Shown here in pieces: positions 21,792 through 29,300 of a DNA stretch of 64,000 nucleotides (position 1 is its first letter; every line of letters begins with the position of its first letter). Position numbers and translations under genes: made by a program. Origin of the DNA: Salipiger abyssi (lineage in GTDB: Bacteria > Pseudomonadota > Alphaproteobacteria > Rhodobacterales > Rhodobacteraceae). The notes under the pieces are model-generated. The model made no database searches, was not told where the DNA came from, and saw only the letters and a list, made by a program, of their open reading frames with translations. The stretch covers positions 186,001 to 250,000 of the forward strand of contig NZ_JAEKIS010000006.1 of the NCBI RefSeq assembly GCF_017311415.1, given 5' to 3'.

Positions 21792-22780
21792 TCAGGCGGC
21801 CTCGGCGGCATGGGCGCGCAGCAGCGGGCTGGTGAGCTCGACATCGTCCTGCAATGCGCGGTTGGGGCTGAGCCCGGCCTGACGCAGATCGGCGTGATAG
21901 GCCTTGACCGCCTCGAAGGAGCCGAGCCCCTCGCGGATCACCCGGCGCATGGCGGTGAGCATCAGCACCGGATCCTCGCAGGCAAAGCTCTCGCGGCTGA
22001 AGCCGGAGAGCCGCGCACCGTATTTTTCCGCCTGCGCGAGCCGTTCGAGGCAGTCGCGCGTGGTGCCGTTCGGGCAGCCGGTGAGCCCGACCACCAGCCG
22101 CGAGGGGTGCCAGCCCGCCAGCTCCTCCATCGCGGCGGGGCCGTGATATTCGGTCTCGATGAAAACCGGGCGCTCGCGCCGCGCCACGCCGGCAAGGCTG
22201 CGGATCAGGATATCGTTGCGATAGGCGCCATACTCCGCCCCCCGGTATCGATGGCGAAGGGCGGATCGGTGACCTGGAGGAAATGCCTTATGCCCACGGC
22301 GGTGGCGAGGTCGCGGAAATCGGAATAGGCGCAGAGCGTGGCGTGATCCTGCACCGGATCGTTGTAGAAGGTGACGCTGTAGAGCCCGAGATTGGCCGCC
22401 GGCTTCACCGCGTCGAGCCGCGCCGAGCGGAAGGGCAGCGCCGGCTGCGCCGGGTAGGCGCCGCCGCGCACGCGCCACATATTGGTGGGATCGTTCAGCC
22501 GCACCGCCGGGGTCGCGTTAGAGCGGCCATAGACGCCGTCCTCCGCCAGCATCTCGGCGGTGGAGAGCGAGGTCAGCACGATATCGGCGAGATCGCTTTC
22601 GATCACCCGCTTCACATCGGCGCGGTAGGCGGAGAGCGGGCGCGGCCGGCCCTGCGTGTCGCGCCCGGTGGCCGAGCAGCCGCGCAATAGGTCGGCATCC
22701 TTGGCAAAGGTGATGATGAAATCGCGCGGGCCGTAATTGCCCGAGCTGATCTTGGCCAGTTTTTCGTCGATCCGTCTCAT
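21792..22780 (-). pseudogene. aldolase-like beta/alpha-barrel protein with a frameshift
   Basis: The first 176 or so codons (22780 to about 22250) read well: MRRIDEKLAKISSGNYGPRDFIITFAKDADL... VTDPPFAIDTGG. The reading then continues in another frame from EYGAYRNDILIRSLAGVARRERPVFIETEYHG to 21792. The switch is at a run of six C on the plus strand (22238-22243); seven would restore one frame of about 330 residues. The restored protein resembles uncharacterised TIM-barrel, class I aldolase-like proteins, but I cannot name a substrate. Sequencing error in the homopolymer, true mutation or slippage are all possible. Confidence 0.7.
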
Positions 22781-22919
22781 GCACCCTGCCCTGAACGGCG
22801 CCCCGCACGCCGCGCCAGTCTGGCGTCAAGAGATTGAGCTTCGGTAAACGCCGCCCCGGGCGGTACGGGGCCGCGCCGCATCGCCATTGACGGCCCCCCG
22901 CCCCGCCCCTATGTCGGGC

Positions 22920-23332
22920 GCGCGTGGAGGGCCGGGCGGCCGCTGCCGGCGGAGCGATCCGCCGGGGGAGGAAAGTCCGGACTCGCCGAAGCGCCGGTGC
23001 CGGGTAACGCCCGGGCAGGGCAACCTGACGGAGAGCGCCACAGAAAACAGACCGCCCCGGACCTGGTCCGGGGTCAGGGTGAAACGGTGGGGTAAGAGCC
23101 CACCGGGGGGCTGGCAACAGCGCCCGCATGGCAAGCCCCACCGGGAGCAATGCCAAATAGGGACCTCGCGCGGGCATGATCCTTTCGGGGATATCGCCGC
23201 AGGGCGGCTTCGGCCCGAGAGGTCCGGGTTGGCAGCACGAGCCCCCGGGCGACCGGGGGCCTAGAGGAATGGTCGCCGATGGACGGGGCAACCCGTCCGG
23301 AACAGAATCCGGCTTACAGGCCCTCCACGCAT
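22920..23332 (+). ncRNA. rnpB: RNase P RNA, bacterial class A
   Basis: The catalytic RNA of RNase P, which removes 5' leaders from pre-tRNA. GCGTGGAGGGCC at 22922-22933 pairs with GGCCCTCCACGC at the 3' end (23319-23330) as P1. The conserved core is present: GAGGAAAGTCCGGACTC near 22968, the GTGAAACGGTGGGGTAAGAGCCCACC element near 23080, and GAACAGAATCCGGCTTACAGG near 23300. The hairpin in the P12 position (23055-23073) is identical to a dispersed intergenic palindrome. Confidence 0.95.
23055..23073. repeat. family 1 palindrome inside rnpB
   Basis: CCCCGGACCTGGTCCGGGG, a perfect 9+1+9 inverted repeat, identical to 18023-18041 and one base different from 46811-46829. It lies between ACAGAAAACAGACCG and TCAGGGTGAAACGG, the place of the variable P12 hairpin of RNase P RNA. 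Confidence 0.75.
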
Positions 23333-23435
23333 ATATTTCCGCGATGCCCGGTTGACTCGGGCGCGCGCATGGGTAAAAGGCGGGCTTCAAGGATTTCACG
23401 GGACGCGAGAGCGGCCCCGTTGCAGGAGAAGAAGA

Positions 23436-23603
23436 ATGGCGAAGCCGACCACCATCAAGATCCGCCTGAACTCGACCGCGGGCACGGGCCATTTCTACGT
23501 GACCAAAAAGAACGCCCGTACCATGACCGAGAAGATGAGCATTCGCAAATTCGACCCGGTTGCGCGGAAGCACGTCGAATACAAGGAAGGCAAAATCAAA
23601 TAA
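23436..23603 (+). CDS. rpmG: 50S ribosomal protein L33
   Basis: A 55-residue L33 ([55 protein letters not shown]). It is the Cys-free form: no zinc-binding CxxC pairs are present, so it needs no zinc. AGGAGA lies upstream of the ATG and a strong terminator follows, so it is a single-gene unit between rnpB and the HIT gene. Confidence 0.97.
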   Translation: MAKPTTIKIRLNSTAGTGHFYVTKKNARTMTEKMSIRKFDPVARKHVEYKEGKIK

Positions 23604-23629
23604 GCCTTACCTCGTCAGGGACAGTGACA

Positions 23630-23660
23630 GGCCGCGTGGGACACCCCTCGCGGCCTTTTT
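23630..23660 (+). terminator. rho-independent terminator after rpmG
   Basis: GGCCGCG (23630-23636) pairs with CGCGGCC (23649-23655) and is followed by TTTTTCTTTT. It lies 27 nt after the rpmG stop. Confidence 0.85.
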
Positions 23661-23712
23661 CTTTTCCGGCCTAGGGGGTGGCGCGCGGCATCAGAACAGG
23701 AGCCTCGGGGAC

Positions 23713-24162
23713 ATGCAGCCCGACTGCCTCTTTTGCGATATCTCCCGCGGGCGCAGCCTTGCGGATGTGGTGTTCCAGGATCGCCGCTTCATCGCCTTTG
23801 CCGACCGCGCGCCGATCCGGCCCGGTCACCTTCAGATCGTGCCGCGCACCCATGTCGCCTGTTTCGACGAGCTGGCGCCGCCGCTGGCCGGCGGGCTGAT
23901 CCGGCTCGGGCAGCGGCTGGCAAAGGCGCTCAAGGCGGAATACCGCGTCGACCGGGTGGGCTTTGTGCTGACCGGCAACGACGTGCCGCATGTGCATGCA
24001 CATCTGATCCCGATGCACGAGTCGACCGACATCACCTCGCGCCGCTACATTCCGCTCGACGAGGTGCCGTTTCATCCGCCCGAACCCGTGTCGCGCGAGG
24101 CGCTGGCCGAAACGGCGGAGCGGCTGCGCGCGCGTCTGGCCGCGTGTGAAACAGCGGCGTAA
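23713..24162 (+). CDS. HIT-family nucleotide hydrolase/transferase
   Basis: A 149-residue histidine-triad protein. The triad HVHAHLIP is near residue 96, with the catalytic middle histidine. The N-terminal CLFCDISRG pattern is typical of Hint/FHIT-like bacterial members that split AMP from phosphoramidates or dinucleotides. The start at 23713 gives the normal N-terminus; the same frame opens earlier, but through the rpmG gene and its terminator. Confidence 0.9.
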   Translation: MQPDCLFCDISRGRSLADVVFQDRRFIAFADRAPIRPGHLQIVPRTHVACFDELAPPLAGGLIRLGQRLAKALKAEYRVDRVGFVLTGNDVPHVHAHLIPMHESTDITSRRYIPLDEVPFHPPEPVSREALAETAERLRARLAACETAA

Positions 24163-24225
24163 CCGTCTCGTCAACGGCCTTCGCGGCTGCTAGGAGAGGC
24201 CGCGCAATCAACGGGGCGGGACAGA

Positions 24226-25380
24226 GTGACGACCGATACGCAAACCCTGCTGGTGGAGGCGGGCCCGGACGGGCGCCCTGCCCTGTTCACGCGGCCCGAA
24301 GAGGTGATCGCCGCCCATGACGGCGCAGAGGCGCTGGCGGCGCTGGAGCGGCTCGAAGCGGCGCGGCGCGAGGGCTTCTGGATCGCCGGGCTCGCCGCCT
24401 ATGAGCTGGGCCATGCGCTGGAGCCGGCACTGGCCGGGCTGCCGGGCGTCGGGGACGGTCCGCTGCTCTGCTTCGGCATTTTCCGCGCGCCCGAGGATGC
24501 CGCGCCGATGCTGCGCCGCGCCGCCGAGACGGCGGATGAGGCGCGCGTCATCTCCGCCACGCCGCTCTGGGATGCGGCGGATTATGCGGCGCGCTTTCAC
24601 GAGATCAAGGCGATGATCGCGCGAGGCGATCTCTATCAGGTCAATCTCACCATGCCGGTGGAGCTGCGCTATGAGGGTGCGCCGCTGGCGCTCTGGGGCG
24701 CGATGCGGCGCTTTCAGCCGGTGGGCCATGGCGCGTTTCTGGAGCTGGGCGGGCTGCGCGTGTTGTCGCGCTCGCCGGAGCTGTTCTTCCGGCTCGGCGC
24801 CGGCGGCGAGGTCACGGTCGCACCGATGAAGGGCACCGCGCCGCGCGGCGAGACCGAGGCGGCCGACCGCGCGCTGCGCGAGGCGCTGGCACGGGACGAG
24901 AAGAACCGCGCCGAGAATATCATGATCGTGGATCTGATGCGCAACGACCTGTCGCGAATATCCAGGGTCGGCACGGTGCGGGTGCCCGAGTTGCTTTGCG
25001 TCGAGACCTATGAGACCGTGCATCAGATGGTGTCGCGCGTCGAGGCGCAGTTGCAGGAAGCCCCGTCCCTGCCCGCGCTGATGCGGGCGCTGTTTCCCTG
25101 CGGCTCGATCACCGGGGCGCCGAAGATCGCCGCCATGCAGGCGATCCACCGGCTGGAGCGCTGGCGGCGCGGCGCCTATTGCGGCGCAATCGGCTGGGCG
25201 GCGCCGGACGGGCGGGCGGCGTTCAACGTGGCGATCCGCACCCTGACCGAGACCGCGCCGGGGCGCGCGGTGATGGGGGTCGGCGGCGGCATCGTGCATG
25301 ACAGCCAGTGCGCGGCAGAATATGAGGAGGCGCTGTGGAAATCCCGCTTCGTGACCGGACTGATCCCGCGCTCCGCGTGA
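24226..25380 (+). CDS. pabB: aminodeoxychorismate synthase component I
   Basis: A 384-residue chorismate-utilising enzyme that aminates chorismate to 4-amino-4-deoxychorismate for folate. The C-terminal chorismate-binding domain shows the PMKGTAPRG motif (PIKGT in many members), DEKNRAENIMIVDLMRNDLSR, and GSITGAPKIAAMQAI. The N-terminal region is shorter than in E. coli PabB. It uses a GTG start. The 3' end overlaps pabC by 46 nt. Anthranilate synthase is less likely given pabC next door. Confidence 0.92.
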   Translation: MTTDTQTLLVEAGPDGRPALFTRPEEVIAAHDGAEALAALERLEAARREGFWIAGLAAYELGHALEPALAGLPGVGDGPLLCFGIFRAPEDAAPMLRRAAETADEARVISATPLWDAADYAARFHEIKAMIARGDLYQVNLTMPVELRYEGAPLALWGAMRRFQPVGHGAFLELGGLRVLSRSPELFFRLGAGGEVTVAPMKGTAPRGETEAADRALREALARDEKNRAENIMIVDLMRNDLSRISRVGTVRVPELLCVETYETVHQMVSRVEAQLQEAPSLPALMRALFPCGSITGAPKIAAMQAIHRLERWRRGAYCGAIGWAAPDGRAAFNVAIRTLTETAPGRAVMGVGGGIVHDSQCAAEYEEALWKSRFVTGLIPRSA

Positions 25381-25979
25381 TCGAGACGATGCTGTGGCTT
25401 CCGGGCTCTGGCATCGTACGCGAAGAGCTGCACCTGGCGCGCGCCGAGCGGAGCTGCGCGGCGCTGGGATTTGCCTGGGACGCGAGCGCGGTAAGCCTGC
25501 GGCTCTGGGCGGTGCAGTCCGACGCGCCGCTGCGGCTGCGCATGACCGTCGGGCGCGACGGCGATGTGGAGCTGACGCATCAGCCCTTCGATCTGGGCTC
25601 GGCGCCGGAGCTGGCGCATGTGAGGCTGGCGCCCGACGCGCTCGATCCGGACGACCCGTTCCTGCGCCTCAAGACCACGCGCCGTGCGCGCTATGACAGT
25701 GCCCTGCGCGACAAGCCCGAGGGCGTCTATGAGGTGTTGTTCTTCAACAACCGGGGCGAGCTTTGCGAGGGCGCCTTCACCAATGTGTTTCTGCGCATCG
25801 GCGGGCGCATGCTGACCCCCGCCCTGCCCTGCGGCCTGCTGCCCGGGGTGCTGCGCGAGAGTCTGCTGCTGACCGGCGAGGCCGAGGAAGCGGTGCTGAC
25901 CCGCGCCGATCTGGAGCGGGCGGAGCGGCTCTGGATCGGCAATTCGCTGCGCGGGCTGATCCCGGCGGCGCTGGTCTGA
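25335..25979 (+). CDS. pabC: aminodeoxychorismate lyase-type class IV aminotransferase
   Basis: A 214-residue fold-type IV PLP enzyme that would release 4-aminobenzoate and pyruvate from aminodeoxychorismate. The PLP lysine lies in LRLKTTRRARYD, and NNRGELCEGAFTNVFL is the family cofactor-binding segment. It is about 50 residues shorter than E. coli PabC. The GTG start at 25335 lies inside pabB, so the two are tightly coupled. Confidence 0.88.
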   Translation: MEIPLRDRTDPALRVIETMLWLPGSGIVREELHLARAERSCAALGFAWDASAVSLRLWAVQSDAPLRLRMTVGRDGDVELTHQPFDLGSAPELAHVRLAPDALDPDDPFLRLKTTRRARYDSALRDKPEGVYEVLFFNNRGELCEGAFTNVFLRIGGRMLTPALPCGLLPGVLRESLLLTGEAEEAVLTRADLERAERLWIGNSLRGLIPAALV

Positions 25980-25996
25980 GCAAAGTCGCGGGTTGC

Positions 25997-26242
25997 GGGG
26001 CGGGCGGTGGGCAGGCTGCCCGCCCTACGGTGAGCCGCGCCATTGCCGGCCCGTGGGGTGGCGAACTGACCGACGAAGCTCTCGATTTATCCCTGCCAAA
26101 TCCGAAAGATCTCGACACGCAGCGCTGGCGTCACCAAATCGCCAGCCCGCCCGGACGGGCCGGCGATGGCGCGGCGGCTTCGCCTTGTCCCGCGCCCGGG
26201 CTGTTCAACCGTAGGGCGGGCAATCTGCCCACCGCCCGCCCC
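25997..26242. repeat. 246-bp inverted-repeat element
   Basis: The ends are an 18-bp perfect inverted repeat (25997-26014 with 26225-26242), each overlapping a 23-bp family 2 palindrome (26006-26028 and 26211-26233). Inner arms 26034-26053 and 26156-26175 match at 19 of 20 positions when inverted. The right arm has about 30 extra bases. The central 100 nt has no gene. It resembles a small non-autonomous (MITE/REP-pair) element; it fills most of the 25980-26312 gap. Confidence 0.65.
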
Positions 26243-26252
26243 CACCCCCAAC

Positions 26253-26281
26253 AAAAAAAGGCCCCGCGCCGGGCGGGGCCT
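26253..26281 (-). terminator. terminator after the BI-1 gene
   Basis: AAGGCCCCGCCCGGCGCGGGG stem on the minus strand, ending in CCTTTTTTT (plus-strand A7 at 26253-26259). It is 30 nt after the BAX inhibitor-1 family stop codon. Confidence 0.85.
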
Positions 26282-26312
26282 TGATCTGTGTCTGTGGCGG
26301 TTGCCGGCGCGC

Positions 26313-27050
26313 TTATTCGCGGTTGCCGAGCAGTTGCAGCAGGAACATGAACATGTTGATGAAGTCGAGATAGAGGTTCAGCGCGCCCATGATGGCGGCC
26401 TTGCCCATCCACTCGCTGTCGCCATGCGCCGCGTGCTGGAGATAGGTGTTCTTGATGTTCTGCGTGTCATAGGCAGTCAGGCCCGCGAAGATCAGCACAC
26501 CCAGGATCGAGATCGCGAACATGATCGCCGGCGAGCCCAGGAAGATGTTGATGATCGAGGCGACCACCAGGCCGATCACGCCCATGATCAGGAAAGACCC
26601 CCAGCCGGAGATGTCCTTTTTCGTGGTGTAACCCCAGAGCGACAGGCCTGCGAAGGCGATCGAGGTCACCAGGAAGACCTGCGCGATCGAGAAGCCGGTG
26701 AAGGCCACGAAGATCCAGCTCAGCGACAGGCCCATCACCGCCGCGAAGGCGAAGAAGAACAGCTGCGCGCCGGCGGCGGAGAGTTTGTTGATCGCCGCGC
26801 CGAAGGCGAACACCATGATCAGCGGCGCGAACATCACGATCCAGCCCAGGATATTGGGCTGCAAGGTGGCCGGGTCACGGAAAATCCCGAGAAGCTCCGG
26901 GCTGGTGCCGATGGCCCAGGCCACTGCGAAGGTCAGCAGCATCCCGATGGACATGGTCCCGTAGACCTTGTTCATGTGGCTGCGGAGCCCTTCGTCAATC
27001 TGGGCCGCGCTGGTTCCGGTGGCGGTCCGGATTGTTCTGTAGTCTGCCAT
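26313..27050 (-). CDS. BAX inhibitor-1 / YccA-family membrane protein
   Basis: A 245-residue inner-membrane protein with seven hydrophobic segments and the family ending AYDTQNIKNTYLQ... plus a membrane-embedded C-terminal helix ALNLYLDFINMFMFLLQLLGNRE. Bacterial members act as calcium-leak channels or modulate FtsH. The Asp pair of the pH sensor (FAGLTAYDTQNI and ALNLYLDFINMF) is conserved. It is a monocistronic unit ending in a strong terminator. Confidence 0.93.
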   Translation of the reverse strand: MADYRTIRTATGTSAAQIDEGLRSHMNKVYGTMSIGMLLTFAVAWAIGTSPELLGIFRDPATLQPNILGWIVMFAPLIMVFAFGAAINKLSAAGAQLFFFAFAAVMGLSLSWIFVAFTGFSIAQVFLVTSIAFAGLSLWGYTTKKDISGWGSFLIMGVIGLVVASIINIFLGSPAIMFAISILGVLIFAGLTAYDTQNIKNTYLQHAAHGDSEWMGKAAIMGALNLYLDFINMFMFLLQLLGNRE

Positions 27051-27181
27051 CTAATCCTCCAAGCTGTGCCCCACTACGGGGCGATACAGAGTTCGTTTCG
27101 AATATTGGCAGACCCCGGCGCTATTTCAAGGCTTTGGACGCGCGAAACGGCCTGTTTCCGATGCCATCGCGCGCGCCGCCG

Positions 27182-27400
27182 TCAGCGGCGCCAATGCGCC
27201 GGCGCATCCCAGAGCGACCGGCGCGCCTCGTGCAGCGCCTCGGAGTGGGTCAATCCCATGTCGCGCAGTGCGGCCTCGTCGAGCCTGGCGAGCCGCCGGC
27301 GCTGGCGCCACAGCGCGTCGAGATCGAGCAGACGGGTCAGCAGCGGGATGCGGCGACGGGAGTTTGCGGGGCAGCTGGTCAGGGCGATGTCACGGGTCAT
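27182..27400 (-). CDS. DUF1127 small protein
   Basis: A 72-residue protein (MTRDIALTSCPANSRRRIPLL...) ending in a DUF1127 helix (LARLDEAALRDMGLTHSEALHEARRSLWDAPAHWRR). The start at 27400 has GGAGG six bases upstream. It is divergent from the LysR gene at 27526, with 125 nt between, an arrangement typical of a LysR regulator and its target. Confidence 0.8.
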   Translation of the reverse strand: MTRDIALTSCPANSRRRIPLLTRLLDLDALWRQRRRLARLDEAALRDMGLTHSEALHEARRSLWDAPAHWRR

Positions 27401-27525
27401 GATGACCTCCTTCACATTATGTGATGCAAGTTTTATCTTCCATGTTTTCGTGTGATGGGTATCCTCTCCGGCGACCCATCTGTAAAACGACTATTCCTGA
27501 CGCCCCCCATCACGAAATCCGATTC

Positions 27526-28398
27526 ATGCGCAATCTCGACATCACCACGCTCCGCTCTTTCATGGCCGTCGCGGATTCCGGCGGCGTCACCCGCGCCGCG
27601 GGCTTTCTCAACCTCACGCAATCGGCGGTGTCGATGCAGCTCAAACGGCTGGAGGAGATGCTGGGCATCGCCCTGCTCGACCGCTCCGGGCGCGGGGTGA
27701 GCCTGACCCCCGCCGGCGAGCAGCTGCTGAAATACGCCCGCCGCATGGTCGAGCTGAACGACGAGATCTATGCCCGGCTCACGCTTCAGGACTGGGAGGG
27801 CGAGATCGTGCTGGGGGTGCCGCATGACGTGGTCTACCCGGTGATCCCGCGCGTGATGAAGCGCATGCAGCGCGATTTCCCCCGGGTGAAGCTCCAGCTT
27901 GTCAGCTCCTATACCGCAGAGCTGAAGGAGCAGTTCGCACGCGGCGCCGTCGATGTGATCCTCACCACCGAGGTCGAGCCGGGCGATGGCGGCGAGTCGC
28001 TGCTCGACGTGCCGCTGCGCTGGTACGGCGCGCCCGGCGGCACCGCGTGGAAATCCCGCCCGCTGCGCGTCGCCTTTTCACGGCATTGCGGCTTCCGACC
28101 GGTCACCATCGCGCAGATGGAACGCGCCGACACCGAATGGGAGCTGGCGGTGGATTCCGAAAGCGACCGCACCATCGAGGTCACGGTCTCCGCCGATCTG
28201 GCGATCACCCCGGTGCTCGAAGGCCATGCGCCCGCGCATTTCGAGATGATCCCGGTCGGCGCGCTGCCGGATCTGGGCATGCAGAAGATCTGCCTCTATT
28301 CCTCCGGCGCCCGCCCGCAGATCGTGCAGCCGCTGCTGGAGATGCTGCGCTCGGAATTCTGCTGCCTCGGCAGGCGCGAGGAGATCGCGGCGGAATAG
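27526..28398 (+). CDS. LysR-family transcriptional regulator
   Basis: A 290-residue LysR regulator. Residues 4-62 are the winged HTH (DITTLRSFMAVADSGGVTRAAGFLNLTQSAVSMQLKRLEEMLG). Residues 90-285 form the substrate-binding-like effector domain (IVLGVPHDVVYPVIPRVMKRM...). The effector is not evident. It diverges from the DUF1127 gene and points toward the transglutaminase cluster on the other strand; the DUF1127 gene is the more likely target. Confidence 0.9.
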   Translation: MRNLDITTLRSFMAVADSGGVTRAAGFLNLTQSAVSMQLKRLEEMLGIALLDRSGRGVSLTPAGEQLLKYARRMVELNDEIYARLTLQDWEGEIVLGVPHDVVYPVIPRVMKRMQRDFPRVKLQLVSSYTAELKEQFARGAVDVILTTEVEPGDGGESLLDVPLRWYGAPGGTAWKSRPLRVAFSRHCGFRPVTIAQMERADTEWELAVDSESDRTIEVTVSADLAITPVLEGHAPAHFEMIPVGALPDLGMQKICLYSSGARPQIVQPLLEMLRSEFCCLGRREEIAAE

Positions 28399-28417
28399 CC
28401 CGCCCTCCCCTCGCCGG

Positions 28418-29296
28418 TCAGACCGGCACCACATCCACCTGATGGGTCGTATCATGCGAGCCCTCGGAGCGCAGCGAGCCCTTGGCCGGCGCCACGTCGG
28501 AGTAATCGCGCCCCACCGCCACGGTGACGTGATCGGTGCCGGCGCGGATCGCGTTGGTGGGATCGAACTCCACCCAGCCGGTCTCCCCACCGCACCAGGC
28601 GCGCACCCAGGCATGCATGGCATCCGCCCCCGCCAGCCGCTCCTGCCCCTTGGGCGGGATGGTGCGCAGGAAGCCCGAGACATAGCCCGCCGGGATCCCC
28701 AGCGCGCGCAGCCCGGTGATCATCACATGGCTGATATCCTGGCACACGCCGCGCCGGGCGCGGAACGCCTCGATGGGCGTGGTGGTGACCTCGGTGGCCT
28801 CCGGATCGAAATCGAAGGCCTCGTGCAGCGCCAGGCTCAGCGCCTCCGCCGCCGCCAGCGCCGACATGCCCGGGCGCGCGCAATCGCGGGCGAAGGCCGC
28901 GATCTCGGGCTCCGGGCGCAGACGCGGCGACGGGCCGAGGAAGTGGTGCGGGCTCTCCGGCCCGATGCTCTGGATCTGCGCCAGTTCCCGCGGCAGGCTG
29001 TCGAGCGCGCAGGAGAGATCCAGCCCCCCGGGCGTGCCGTGGCGCAGCACCCTGCCCCGGAACAGGAATTCGATCTCCGACAGCCGCCGCTCGTGGCTGA
29101 CCTCCGTGGTCGGGTTGCCGAAGAAGTCGATATCGTCGAGCCGGTAATCTGGCGCCGGGTTGGTCGTCACCACGCCATAAAGCAGCTGCTGTTCCGGCAG
29201 GTTGCGCGGCAGCATGCGCAGCAAGGTCCGGCTCGCGGCAGCGGGGCTGTCGTAGAGATAGGCGATCTTCAGCGTGATGTCGTAGCTCTGACTCAT
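28418..29296 (-). CDS. transglutaminase-like cysteine protease/amidase
   Basis: A 292-residue protein with an N-terminal bacterial transglutaminase-associated beta domain and a C-terminal transglutaminase core. The triad can be placed at C185 (RRGVCQDISH), H228 (DAMHAWVRAWC) and D245 (VEFDPTNA). Such proteins act as peptidases or amide hydrolases rather than cross-linkers. It has no signal peptide. It is the last gene of a three-gene cluster with the ATP-grasp/alpha-E fusion, 4 nt downstream of it. Confidence 0.9.
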   Translation of the reverse strand: MSQSYDITLKIAYLYDSPAAASRTLLRMLPRNLPEQQLLYGVVTTNPAPDYRLDDIDFFGNPTTEVSHERRLSEIEFLFRGRVLRHGTPGGLDLSCALDSLPRELAQIQSIGPESPHHFLGPSPRLRPEPEIAAFARDCARPGMSALAAAEALSLALHEAFDFDPEATEVTTTPIEAFRARRGVCQDISHVMITGLRALGIPAGYVSGFLRTIPPKGQERLAGADAMHAWVRAWCGGETGWVEFDPTNAIRAGTDHVTVAVGRDYSDVAPAKGSLRSEGSHDTTHQVDVVPV

Positions 29297-29300
29297 GGGT

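Noticed and set aside
22920-23332. Riboswitch or coding frames in the pre-rpmG region
   Set aside because: Several frames cross it, but P1 pairing and the conserved core show RNase P RNA.
25997-26242. Insertion sequence
   Set aside because: Inverted termini exist, but there is no transposase frame in 246 bp and no visible target-site duplication; called a non-autonomous repeat instead.
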